A stretch of 64,000 nt of DNA from Dyadobacter flavalbus. Its GTDB lineage: Bacteria > Bacteroidota > Bacteroidia > Cytophagales > Spirosomataceae. Shown here piece after piece: positions 52,671-61,490 of this stretch (its first letter is position 1; each line of letters begins with the position of its first letter). The translations under genes and the position numbers were made by a program. A model generated the notes under the pieces. That model saw nothing but the letters and a program-made list of their open reading frames with translations. It was not told where the DNA came from and made no database searches. The stretch lies in the NCBI RefSeq assembly GCF_006149045.1, contig NZ_VBSN01000038.1:124001-188000 (forward strand). The letters are read 5' to 3'.

Positions 52671-53855
52671 ATGATAATGAATAATATTGAATCGAACATT
52701 GCGAACGGAGAATCCGTGCCGGTGACAGCTTATAAGTCTGCCCGTGCGGTTGCCGGCCTTGTAGAAAGTCATTTTGAACGGCATCATCAATCGGTCAGCA
52801 AATATTATGATCAGGAACTTGCGCCGAAACCGGATGCAAAAACCATAGAAGCCATCATTGACACTACTTTCTGGGCCAGCCTGCGAAGAGAAGAAGGAAG
52901 ATCGCCCAAAATATCCATTGCATTTATCCCGCCGGAGTGTGCAGTAAATCCCCTTGTGTTTGGAGAAAAGCTGCCATTTACATCCAATACGTTAACCAAA
53001 CTGGCACCGGCAGTCGAACGTTCGGGCATTCACCTTGGGGTCTGGATGGAAGATAACATGCTGTATATCTGGGGTACGACCCGGGTTATTCCCGGACTTT
53101 GCTTTGTGCTGGAAGTCATTGAGCCCGGCATGCTGGTGATCAAACACCGACGTGTGGACGGCTTCGGCAAGTTTGTGAATGTGGCGGTGCTGAAAGGAGA
53201 TCAGGTGAAAATTGTGGATGAAGAAAGCGGCAGTGTCCGCGACTGCCCGTCCATTATCAATTCCATGATCGGTTTTACATCGCCCAATTTATGGAATGAT
53301 TCGCTTAATTTGCTTGTGCAGCTTGCCGTTTCCATGCGCGGCCACGAACGTGGAGGCATTTTGCTGGTAGTACCGACCAATCAGGATGAGTGGCGGAAAT
53401 CCATTATACATCCGATTACGTATCAGGTTCAGCCGGCATTTTCCGAACTGTCCGAACTTTATCGCGAGTATCTTCTTGATCCGCATCCGGGCAAATCGCA
53501 AAGTCAGCTGAGCTCGGCCATTAACGGACTGGCAGGACTTACCGCGGTGGACGGCGCTACAATCATCAATGACAGTTATGAGCTGCTTGCATTCGGCGCA
53601 AAAATCGGACGTGCGCCGGGTGGTCATCCGGTGGAAGAAATGCTTGTAACAGAACCGGTAATCGGTAACAAAGGCGTCGTTGTACATCCGGTGCAAACGG
53701 GCGGAACACGGCATTTGTCTGCGGCACAGTTCGTATTTGATCAGCGCGACTCCATTGCGCTGGTTGCATCGCAGGACGGACGTTTTACCATTTTTTCATG
53801 GTCGCCTTGTGAAGGTAAAGTGCAGGCGCATCGGGTGGATGCCTTGTTGTTGTGA
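52671..53855 (+). CDS. Predicted diadenylate-cyclase (DAC) domain protein with DACNV-like sensor domain
   Basis: I prefer the ATG at 52671 over a TTG nine bases earlier or an ATG at 52677; about 394 residues. The N-terminal 225 residues look like the DACNV-type sensor described for proteins that carry a DAC domain (GGILLVVP within the module boundary). The C-terminal 170 residues hold the DAC catalytic pair: an Asp-Gly-Ala-Thr motif at about 294 (VDGATIIND) and a Gly-Gly-Thr-Arg-His motif at about 344 (GGTRHLSAAQF). This corresponds to the DGA and RHR signatures of DisA/CdaA, the third Arg of the latter being replaced by Leu, and implies synthesis or sensing of a cyclic dinucleotide. No membrane span. 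The activity is predicted, not shown. Confidence 0.75.
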   Translation: MIMNNIESNIANGESVPVTAYKSARAVAGLVESHFERHHQSVSKYYDQELAPKPDAKTIEAIIDTTFWASLRREEGRSPKISIAFIPPECAVNPLVFGEKLPFTSNTLTKLAPAVERSGIHLGVWMEDNMLYIWGTTRVIPGLCFVLEVIEPGMLVIKHRRVDGFGKFVNVAVLKGDQVKIVDEESGSVRDCPSIINSMIGFTSPNLWNDSLNLLVQLAVSMRGHERGGILLVVPTNQDEWRKSIIHPITYQVQPAFSELSELYREYLLDPHPGKSQSQLSSAINGLAGLTAVDGATIINDSYELLAFGAKIGRAPGGHPVEEMLVTEPVIGNKGVVVHPVQTGGTRHLSAAQFVFDQRDSIALVASQDGRFTIFSWSPCEGKVQAHRVDALLL

Positions 53856-53892
53856 GAAGTGAAATGTATTTTGTGAGATGTAAATCAGGTTT

Positions 53893-54999
53893 TTAAGTGA
53901 AAAGTTCCAGTTGTTCGGGGTCTCTGGGTTTTCTGTAACGGATTTCGGGTTCACCGAAGTTTGAAAGTGAAATGCCCAGTAAGCGGACCGTTTTTTCTTC
54001 GAAGCTGACTTTTTCGAGCAGTTGCCGTGCTGTTTCGATGATCGTGTCAAGGTCGCCGACCGGATTGTTGAATGAGTGGTTCCGTGTAATCTGGGTAAAA
54101 TCACTGAATTTGACTTTTAGCGTTACTGTCCTTCCTTTCAGCTGTTTTTTGACCAGCCGGTTATGAACGGTCACCGCGATCCGGTCAAGCTCTTTGTACA
54201 TTTCATCTATATTTTCCAGATCATACTGAAACGTATCTTCCGCGCCTAGTGATTTGGTTTCCCGGTGCGTCTGAACTTCGCGGTCATCCATGCCGCGTAC
54301 GATCTTGTAATAAAAATACCCTGTTTTCCCGAAGTGCCTTACAAGTTCGTCCTCCGTCAGCTTTTTCAGGTCTGCGCCGGTAAAAAGCTGCATGTTTTTC
54401 ATTTTTTCCGCCGTTACTTTTCCCACACCAAAAAATTTTTCCACCGGCAGGTTATTAATGAAATTCTCCACTTTGGAAGGTCCGATGAATGTCAGTCCGT
54501 CCGGCTTGTTGATATCCGAAGCGATTTTTGCAACAAACTTGTTGATGGACACGCCTGCCGAAGCAGTCAGGTTCAGTTCGTCTTTGATTGCTTTTTTAAT
54601 CTGCGCCGCGATTTCCAGAGCAGAGCCGATCTGCAATTTGTCTTCCGTCACATCCAGATAAGCTTCGTCCAGCGAAAGCGGCTCGATCAAGTCTGTATAA
54701 CGATGAAATATTTCCCTGATTTTGGCAGAAACAGCCTTGTAAACTTCAAACCTCGGATACACAAACAGGATGTCCGGGCAAAGTTGCATGGCTTTTCGAG
54801 ACGACATCGCCGACCGTACCCCGAATTTTCTGGCCTCATAACTCGCCGTTGCCACGACGCCTCTGCCGGAAGGAGATCCGCCGACCGCCAGTGGCTTGCC
54901 GCGATACTCCGGAAAATCGCGCTGTTCTACCGATGCATAAAATGCATCCATATCGATATGAATGATTTTGCGGAATTTTACCGGTGCCGTGTCTGACAT
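53893..54999 (-). CDS. dinB: DNA polymerase IV (Y family)
   Basis: 368 residues. A translesion polymerase without proofreading. Family marks: IIHIDMDAFYASVEQRD with the first catalytic Asp, the YxAR-like ATASYEARKFGVRSAMSS, SLDEAYLDVTE with the second Asp/Glu pair, GVSINKFVAKIASDINKPDG, and the thumb helix-hairpin-helix VEKFFGVGKVTAEKMKNM. The little-finger domain ends QLELFT. Convergent with the DAC-domain gene 37 bases away; no separate SOS-box was identified. Confidence 0.97.
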   Translation of the reverse strand: MSDTAPVKFRKIIHIDMDAFYASVEQRDFPEYRGKPLAVGGSPSGRGVVATASYEARKFGVRSAMSSRKAMQLCPDILFVYPRFEVYKAVSAKIREIFHRYTDLIEPLSLDEAYLDVTEDKLQIGSALEIAAQIKKAIKDELNLTASAGVSINKFVAKIASDINKPDGLTFIGPSKVENFINNLPVEKFFGVGKVTAEKMKNMQLFTGADLKKLTEDELVRHFGKTGYFYYKIVRGMDDREVQTHRETKSLGAEDTFQYDLENIDEMYKELDRIAVTVHNRLVKKQLKGRTVTLKVKFSDFTQITRNHSFNNPVGDLDTIIETARQLLEKVSFEEKTVRLLGISLSNFGEPEIRYRKPRDPEQLELFT

Positions 55000-55151
55000 A
55001 TAGGAACGGTTTTATACGTACAAATTATGGATTAAATAGCTATTAAAATAGCATCATAGTGCATTGTTCAGGCACATTTCGTCGTACTACAGTATTATTC
55101 AGACCCATTTTTCAAGAAATCCATTTTACTTCAAGATATAGTAACAAAATA

Positions 55152-57296
55152 ATGCGATATACTGTACCGGTTATTAAACATTTTTTCACATTTAGTCTGC
55201 TGTTTTTTTTCCTTGCGCCAGGTATTTTGTTTGCACAGGAGCGCTGCGGATCCATGAATTTACTGAATAAAAGATTTCAGGAACAACCGGCATTGAAAGT
55301 CCGGTTCAGTCAGCGGGAAGCCCGGCTCAAACAGATCATCCATGCGCGCATGGCCGCAGGGAAATCGTTGAAAACAACCGGTGAAATAACGATTCCGGTC
55401 GTTTTTCATGTTGTTCTCACGCGGCAGTCGCTGGTAACGGATGCACAGATTCTGGCGCAGCTGGACACCATTAATAAAGACTATGCCGGTCTGAATGCCA
55501 GTGCGGATAAAATCCCGCTGTATTTCAAACCGCTTTTCGGACAATCCGGCATCCGGTTCTGCCTTGCCCAGCGAACGCCAAACGATGTTCCTTCCACCGG
55601 AATTGTAAGATACACAACCCTGAAAACTTCTTTTGATTATACAACCAATCAGCTCAAACATGCTGAGTCTGGCGGTGCCGATGCGTGGGATACGGACCGT
55701 TATCTGAATATCTGGATCACCGATCTGTCCAGTACGACATTGGGTTATGCCACTTTCCCGGACGACGGTGTTCCTGACGAGCAGGGCGTTGCGATTGATT
55801 ACAGCAGTTTGCCAGGCGGCAGTGCAACCGGTTATAACCAAGGCAAAACGCTTACGCATGAATTGGGCCATTATTTCAGTTTGTTTCACATCTGGGGCGA
55901 TGACAACGGAACCTGCACAGGTACGGATGAAGTGGAAGATACCCCCAACCAGAGCAACAGTACAAGTACATGCCGGACCGGAATGGTAACCGACAGATGT
56001 ACGACTTCGGCACCTGGAATCATGTACCAGAATTACATGGATTACACGCCGGATGCCTGTCTTTATATGTTTACCAAAATGCAGGTTGCCCGCATGGAAG
56101 CCGCATATGAAACGTATCGCTCCCTGCTGAGCCTTTCCAACGGCTGCGTGCCGGTGAATCTCAAAAACAAAGATGCTTCCATTGGTGCCATTACCGAACC
56201 CGAACAACGACTTTGCTCCAATGTATTTGCACCGAAGGTAACGCTTGTAAACAAAGGCAAGGAAATCCTGACTTCGGTGATTATTCATGCGGTTATCGAC
56301 AATGGAACGGTTCAGAATTACAACTGGCGCGGATCGTTGCAGACGTATCAAGAAACCAGTGTAACACTTCCGTCCCTAACGACTATCGAAGGAAACCACA
56401 TTTTGAGTGTCTATACCAGCAATCCGAACGGCGGAACGGACGAAGATGCCAGCAATGATGAAGCCGAGTTTGCATTTATTTATTACGAAGCGTTTGATGC
56501 CCCGGTTACTGAAAGTTTTGAAGGCCTGTTTCCGCCGGCAGGTTGGGATATTGTAAATCCGGACCGGGGTTCAACCTGGCAGAAAACAACTGCCGCAGCC
56601 AAAACCGGCAATGCGTCCGTCCGTATAGCCAATTTCAATAATCAGGAAATCGGGCAGAGGGATTTCCTGAGATCGCCGACGGTGAATATTGCAGGAGCCG
56701 ATTCTGCGTATGTATCGTTCCAGGTTGCAGCCGCGACTTATACGAATGCATCCGCTGTTCAAAATGTCTGGGATACGTTGCAGGTGATGATCAGTACGGA
56801 TTGCGGTCAGACCTACACGAGTGTTTACAAAAAATGGGGACCGTCACTCGTAACCCGAAGTACCGCAGTACAAACGGCATTTGTCCCTGTTGCCAATGAA
56901 TGGAGACAGGAACAGATCAATATCACCGGTTTTATAAACAGCGGAGAAGTGCTTGTTGCATTTGTCAATACGAACGGCAATGAAAACAATATTTTCCTGG
57001 ACGATATCAATATCAGAACCGTTACGGTTAATCCAAATCTGAAAGAAGCCGGATTCCTGGTTACCCCTAATCCTACAAACGGTGCAGTTTCAGTGCAGTT
57101 TTATCCGCATCCGGCAGGATTGCAGTCTGTGGAAATCTATAATGTGAACGGACAAAAAATTGCGGAACAGGTAATTGCAGGAGCGGTCAGCACGAATGTT
57201 TATGATTTTGACCTGACAAACAGTCCGTCGGGGCTTTACATAGTGAAAGCCGTGTTTGAAGACCGGGTACTTACAAAGAAGATTGTGAAAAACTAG
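55152..57296 (+). CDS. T9SS-exported M43-like zinc metalloprotease
   Basis: I start at ATG 55152 (MRYTVPVIKHFFTFSLLFFFLAPGILFAQ), which yields a signal peptide; 714 residues. A propeptide precedes the catalytic domain with HExxHxxxxxH zinc motif His236-Glu-Leu-Gly-His240...His246, fitting pappalysin/cytophagalysin (M43) proteases, with the Met-turn-like IMYQNYMDYTPDACLYMFT downstream. A CARDB-like Ig domain (about 370-460), a MAM/jelly-roll-like domain (about 470-630; PPAGWDIVN, TWQKT) and a T9SS sorting domain (LVTPNPTNG to KKIVKN) follow. Secreted or surface-bound protease, possibly digesting external protein. A hairpin terminator follows. Confidence 0.9.
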   Translation: MRYTVPVIKHFFTFSLLFFFLAPGILFAQERCGSMNLLNKRFQEQPALKVRFSQREARLKQIIHARMAAGKSLKTTGEITIPVVFHVVLTRQSLVTDAQILAQLDTINKDYAGLNASADKIPLYFKPLFGQSGIRFCLAQRTPNDVPSTGIVRYTTLKTSFDYTTNQLKHAESGGADAWDTDRYLNIWITDLSSTTLGYATFPDDGVPDEQGVAIDYSSLPGGSATGYNQGKTLTHELGHYFSLFHIWGDDNGTCTGTDEVEDTPNQSNSTSTCRTGMVTDRCTTSAPGIMYQNYMDYTPDACLYMFTKMQVARMEAAYETYRSLLSLSNGCVPVNLKNKDASIGAITEPEQRLCSNVFAPKVTLVNKGKEILTSVIIHAVIDNGTVQNYNWRGSLQTYQETSVTLPSLTTIEGNHILSVYTSNPNGGTDEDASNDEAEFAFIYYEAFDAPVTESFEGLFPPAGWDIVNPDRGSTWQKTTAAAKTGNASVRIANFNNQEIGQRDFLRSPTVNIAGADSAYVSFQVAAATYTNASAVQNVWDTLQVMISTDCGQTYTSVYKKWGPSLVTRSTAVQTAFVPVANEWRQEQINITGFINSGEVLVAFVNTNGNENNIFLDDINIRTVTVNPNLKEAGFLVTPNPTNGAVSVQFYPHPAGLQSVEIYNVNGQKIAEQVIAGAVSTNVYDFDLTNSPSGLYIVKAVFEDRVLTKKIVKN

Positions 57297-57311
57297 GCGG
57301 GACAGCAAGAA

Positions 57312-57365
57312 CGCATTCCGGTTGTTTTCATTTGCAGTGAAAATGGCCGGAATGCGATTGTTTTA
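57312..57365. terminator. Intrinsic terminator after the metalloprotease
   Basis: CGCATTCCGG (57312-57321) pairs exactly with CCGGAATGCG (57347-57356), with a further partial stem inside and T-rich bases after it. It sits between convergent genes and overlaps the first codons of the stop region of the neighbour. Confidence 0.75.
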
Positions 57366-57758
57366 ATATATTCTTTTGACCACTACTTTACTGTTGGTCT
57401 GTGAAATGGCAAAATCCTTTGCATTTTCATTAGGCGGTGAAATAAAGATCTGTTTTTTCTTTTTGCCATCCGTACTGATCCAGTTGGCCGAGTAAATTTC
57501 CGGCAAAGCTCCCGCATAAATAGGGCGGTTATCCGAATACATGAATACTTCTTCTTCCTCGTAAGCCATTTCCAGATCACTTCCTTCTATGACGTCACAA
57601 ATGATTTTCAGCTTGCCGTAATCGTCATCCACCAGACCTTTTATCCTGGCTTTTCCGAAAAAAGGATCCTCTTCAAAATCCCACCGGATATAATATTCAA
57701 TTACATTACCTATTTGAGAATCAATATAATCAGCAGTTAGCAGTTGTTCCTGGCTCAT
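57363..57758 (-). CDS. Unknown acidic 131-residue protein
   Basis: Not recognised. Soluble, acidic in the first half, with alternating beta-like stretches (NVIEYYIRWDFEEDPFFGKARIKGLVDDDYGKLKIICDVIEG with an EEEE run) and a more basic C-terminus ending VVVKRIY. No signal peptide, cysteine pair or enzyme motif. It could be a small partner or immunity-like protein, but there is no support beyond its size. It converges with the metalloprotease gene through the shared terminator region. Confidence 0.7.
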   Translation of the reverse strand: MSQEQLLTADYIDSQIGNVIEYYIRWDFEEDPFFGKARIKGLVDDDYGKLKIICDVIEGSDLEMAYEEEEVFMYSDNRPIYAGALPEIYSANWISTDGKKKKQIFISPPNENAKDFAISQTNSKVVVKRIY

Positions 57759-58109
57759 GGTCGTATCTGGTTTCTTATACTCCTATTTTCTGTTCATGTT
57801 CAATCCCAGGAGATGTGGGCATTTTGACAAATGTAATCTTAAGGGTCATGTTTCCAAAAATTATGACCGGCGTTTCCGTTTTATTTGACGATAAGCAAAT
57901 TACATACCTGCAAAGATTTCTGGATGATTATTTACAGATATAAAGGCAGGCTAGCAGCATCCTTTATCCTGGTCATTTCTGCTGCGTTAGGAATGCCGGA
58001 AAGCTTTGCATAAAGGCAGCAAATTTGTACGTCGGTATAATATTTGCTTTCCCAGCACTATCGTGTTCCTTTTCTGGACTTTGTCCAATCACCTAGCCAA
58101 GAAGCACAT
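57759..58109. other. Intergenic region upstream of susC
   Basis: A 351-base divergent spacer. TTTG at 58024-58027 and TATAATATTTG at 58036-58046 are suggestive but their spacing does not fit the Bacteroidota -33/-7 consensus. An open frame begins at TTG 58044 ahead of the chosen susC start. No anti-sigma/sigma or hybrid regulator gene is adjacent. Confidence 0.45.
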
Positions 58110-61100
58110 ATGCAAAAAATTCAACAATTGAATTTCGCAAGGCAATGTTATAGCCGATTGATTTTTCCCCGATCCGGTATTGTTCTGCTGCTGTTGATGC
58201 TTTACCCGCCTCCGATCATTCTGGCACAACAGGTTCAACCCGACACTACTTCCAGACCTGATTCCATAAACAAGGCACCTGTTGTTCCGCCCGGTTCCCC
58301 GCAAAATTTCAACCCGCTTGTAAAGCCTGCACCTCTGGATACAAGCGCCAATTCAAAAAATACAATAGACAGCCCTGGCCATGCAGAGAACAGTAATCCA
58401 AGCCCGCCGGCAAATTCCCGCATTGTAAAAGGGACCGTTGTGGAAGAAAAAGGTTCGGGTCTGCCCGGTGTAAGTATAATCGTGAAAGACACCCAAATGC
58501 AGTCAACTACAGATGCAAACGGCCGTTTTGAAATCGCTGTTCCGGAATCCGGTGCGATTCTGGTTTTCAGTTTTATTGGTTTTAAGACAAAAGAAATTCC
58601 GGTAAATAATCAGAGTCAGCTGAATGTGCAGTTGCTGCCGGAAGCCAAAGCACTGAATGAAGTCGTGGTGGTCGGTTATGGCACACAGAGCAAGCGTGAT
58701 CTGGCGGGAAGTACTTCCAGGGTTTCTGCTACGGAGTACAAATCGGCCGTGATCAATACCGTAGATCAGGCTTTGCAGGGCCGGACAACGGGCGTTCAGG
58801 TGGTGGAAACCTCAGGCGAGCCCGGCGCCGCTGCTGTGGTCCGGATCAGAGGCAATAATTCGCTGAGCGGAAACAATGAACCGCTGTACGTAATCGACGG
58901 CTTTCCAATGCCGCCTTACCGCGAAGCCGGGGCCAACTTTACAGGTGCGTACACGCAGAACGGGCTTTACGGAATCAATCCGAATGACATTGAAAGCATG
59001 GAAATCCTGAAAGATGCCTCGGCAACGGCCATTTACGGATCGCGGGGCGCAAATGGCGTTGTGCTGATTACGACAAAAGCGGGCAAACGCGGCGAAGGAC
59101 GTATTGAACTGATCAATAAGACATCATTCGGGGCCATTGCCAATCCGGTCAAGATGATGAATTCCGGTCAATATGCCCAGATCATCAATGAAAGTTACAG
59201 CATCTCGGGCCGTACGCCGCCGTTTGAAAATCCGGACAGCGCCATGACCAGTACAAACTGGGTTAATGCCATCACACAGCCCAGTTTCCGGGAAGATATT
59301 ACACTGAGCCTTTCCGGCGGTTCGCCCAGGTCATCCTATTACATTTCGGGAAATTACCTGCAGGAAAAAGGTACCATCATCAATTCGGACAACAACCGGG
59401 CGAGCCTGCGCGTAAATCTGAACAATGAACTCAATGACTGGTATAATGTAAAAGGCCAGTTTGCATTCACGCGGCAGAAGTCCAACCGCGCCGTTACCGC
59501 TTCAAGGGCATGGCCAAGTTCCGGTGGATTAATGGACGGGCTGCGCGCCGCACCCACCTTAAGCGTGGATTATCTGGGTAACAACAGTCTGGGAATTCCT
59601 GATTATCAGGGTTACTATTTTTCAAACCCGTACAATGAACTGACTGCCAAAACGGATCTGACGCAGAATGATTATACGGTTCTGAACCTGGAAAATTATT
59701 TTAAAATAGCTGACGGACTGCAGCTGGTTGTCAGTCTGGGCGGAAATCAGAACCTGACGCGCCGGAAAGTATTTCTGCCGCCATCAACGGCCGAAGGAAA
59801 TCCGGTCAAAGGGCGGGGAAGCAACAATACTTCCAATACTTACAGTTACAATCTCAATGCATATTTCCTTTATGAAAAGACATTGAACAAAAACCATTAC
59901 CTGAATGCCACGTTGGGTGTGGAATATAACGACCAGACTGTAGAATTCGTCAACACCAGTTATGCCGGTTTCAATGTGCCGTATTTCGGTGTTGACAATA
60001 TCGGAAGCGCCCAATCGCAGGCGATTGGCTCATACAAGGAAAAACGCATTCTTCAGTCCGGATTTCTTCGTGCAAATTATTCTTATAAAGGCAAATATGT
60101 TCTGAATACTTCCATCCGTACGGACGGCGCTTCTGCTTTTGCAGCCAACAGGAAATACGGATTGTTCCCTTCAGTGGCGCTTGCCTGGAACCTTGAAGAA
60201 GAAGGTTTTATGAAAAGTTTTACGGTTATTTCCAATGCCAAGCTGCGGGCTTCGTATGGCGAAACCGGCAGTCAGGCGATCGGGCCGTATTCGTCGCTTT
60301 CTCAATACAGCAGCGGATTTTATGAAATGGGTCCTGCCGGCAACGGAAGTGTGATCAATACCGGCATTTATCCGAATACCATTGCCAATCCCAATCTTTC
60401 ATGGGAACGTACGCGGCAGTTCAATGCCGGAGCGGATTTCAGCATGGCCCGGAACAGGCTTGTGTTCAGCTTTGACTATTATGATAAAGTGACTTCCGAT
60501 CTTCTACAGCCCAGAAAAGTGCCGACGCAATCGGGTGTCGGAACCATTATCGACAACTACGGAACCATGCGGAACCGCGGTTTGGAACTGAGCATACAGG
60601 CATTTGTAGTACAAAAAAGTAACGTGACATTTTCTTCAAGATTCAACGTATCCCGAAACGTCAACACACTGGTTGATCTTGGGGAAAGGACACAATCCGA
60701 TTACATCAGCATCAACGGAAACCTGCTGGGCGGTGTTTCCGGTATTCTTACGCCCGGGCAGGAAGTCGGACGCTTTTTCGGGTATAAAGTGGCAGGATTA
60801 ACACAGCTTACCGATTTTGACGCCAACGGAAACCCGACTTTTCCCACCTTTGAAGGCCCGCGTCCGCCGGGCAGTACAGGAACTCCGCTGTACGGGGCAT
60901 GGATTTATGCGGATACAAACGGCGATAACATCATTACTGCCGCCGACCGGATCGTTCTGGGCAAATCCACGCCTGATTTTACTTTCGGATGGAGCAATGA
61001 TGTAACGTGGAAAAAGTTTACTCTCAACGCGCTGATTACCGGTTCGGTCGGAAACGATGTGCTTAATCTGACCCGCTTTTATATCAATAACGGCGTTGTG

Positions 61101-61478
61101 GATTATGGCGGCGTGGGTTTCAACCAGTCCGAAGAATGGTTTAACAAACGGTATACCGCAGCCAATCCGCACAACAATCCCAAATATCCCGGTATACAGC
61201 GCGGTATTGCTTCGGGCGATATCAACTCCACCATGCTGGAAGACGGCAGTTTTGCAAGGCTGAAAATGCTCAGTTTGTCCTACACCTTCCCGAAAATCGG
61301 TCCGGTCAAAGATCCCCGGCTGTTTGTGACGGGCACCAATTTGTGGACGCTGACAAAGTACACCGGTTTTGATCCCGAAGTGAGTTCCTATGCACAATCG
61401 CTTTTGCAGCAGGGGATTGATTACGGCGCATATCCGTCGCAGCGCTCTTATACCATCGGTTTTTCCTGTAATTTCTGA
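58110..61478 (+). CDS. SusC/RagA-family TonB-linked outer membrane transporter
   Basis: I start at ATG 58110; about 1122 residues. Signal peptide (IVLLLLMLYPPPIILAQQ), then a Pro/Ser/Asn-rich stretch of about 65 residues, unusual for this family. Next come the carboxypeptidase-regulatory-like domain (VKGTVVEEKGSGLPGVSIIVKD...DANGRFEI), the TonB-dependent plug (NEVVVVGYGTQSKRDLAGS, LQGRTTGVQVVETSG, VIDGFPM) and a 22-strand barrel, ending FSCNF. It imports a glycan or other ligand with its SusD partner, driven by TonB. The substrate is not predictable: no glycosidase or sulfatase genes are adjacent. SusD follows at 12 bases. Confidence 0.95.
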   Translation: MQKIQQLNFARQCYSRLIFPRSGIVLLLLMLYPPPIILAQQVQPDTTSRPDSINKAPVVPPGSPQNFNPLVKPAPLDTSANSKNTIDSPGHAENSNPSPPANSRIVKGTVVEEKGSGLPGVSIIVKDTQMQSTTDANGRFEIAVPESGAILVFSFIGFKTKEIPVNNQSQLNVQLLPEAKALNEVVVVGYGTQSKRDLAGSTSRVSATEYKSAVINTVDQALQGRTTGVQVVETSGEPGAAAVVRIRGNNSLSGNNEPLYVIDGFPMPPYREAGANFTGAYTQNGLYGINPNDIESMEILKDASATAIYGSRGANGVVLITTKAGKRGEGRIELINKTSFGAIANPVKMMNSGQYAQIINESYSISGRTPPFENPDSAMTSTNWVNAITQPSFREDITLSLSGGSPRSSYYISGNYLQEKGTIINSDNNRASLRVNLNNELNDWYNVKGQFAFTRQKSNRAVTASRAWPSSGGLMDGLRAAPTLSVDYLGNNSLGIPDYQGYYFSNPYNELTAKTDLTQNDYTVLNLENYFKIADGLQLVVSLGGNQNLTRRKVFLPPSTAEGNPVKGRGSNNTSNTYSYNLNAYFLYEKTLNKNHYLNATLGVEYNDQTVEFVNTSYAGFNVPYFGVDNIGSAQSQAIGSYKEKRILQSGFLRANYSYKGKYVLNTSIRTDGASAFAANRKYGLFPSVALAWNLEEEGFMKSFTVISNAKLRASYGETGSQAIGPYSSLSQYSSGFYEMGPAGNGSVINTGIYPNTIANPNLSWERTRQFNAGADFSMARNRLVFSFDYYDKVTSDLLQPRKVPTQSGVGTIIDNYGTMRNRGLELSIQAFVVQKSNVTFSSRFNVSRNVNTLVDLGERTQSDYISINGNLLGGVSGILTPGQEVGRFFGYKVAGLTQLTDFDANGNPTFPTFEGPRPPGSTGTPLYGAWIYADTNGDNIITAADRIVLGKSTPDFTFGWSNDVTWKKFTLNALITGSVGNDVLNLTRFYINNGVVDYGGVGFNQSEEWFNKRYTAANPHNNPKYPGIQRGIASGDINSTMLEDGSFARLKMLSLSYTFPKIGPVKDPRLFVTGTNLWTLTKYTGFDPEVSSYAQSLLQQGIDYGAYPSQRSYTIGFSCNF

Positions 61479-61490
61479 AACGGCCTTCCT

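Noticed and set aside
52261..52699. Two small frames (62 and 87 codons) before the DAC-domain gene
   Set aside because: AT-rich, overlapping on opposite strands, and one runs over the start of the real gene.
55260..56351. 363-codon open frame on the minus strand inside the metalloprotease
   Set aside because: It is antisense to a gene with a full zinc-protease motif and T9SS domain, and its own translation has no family signal.
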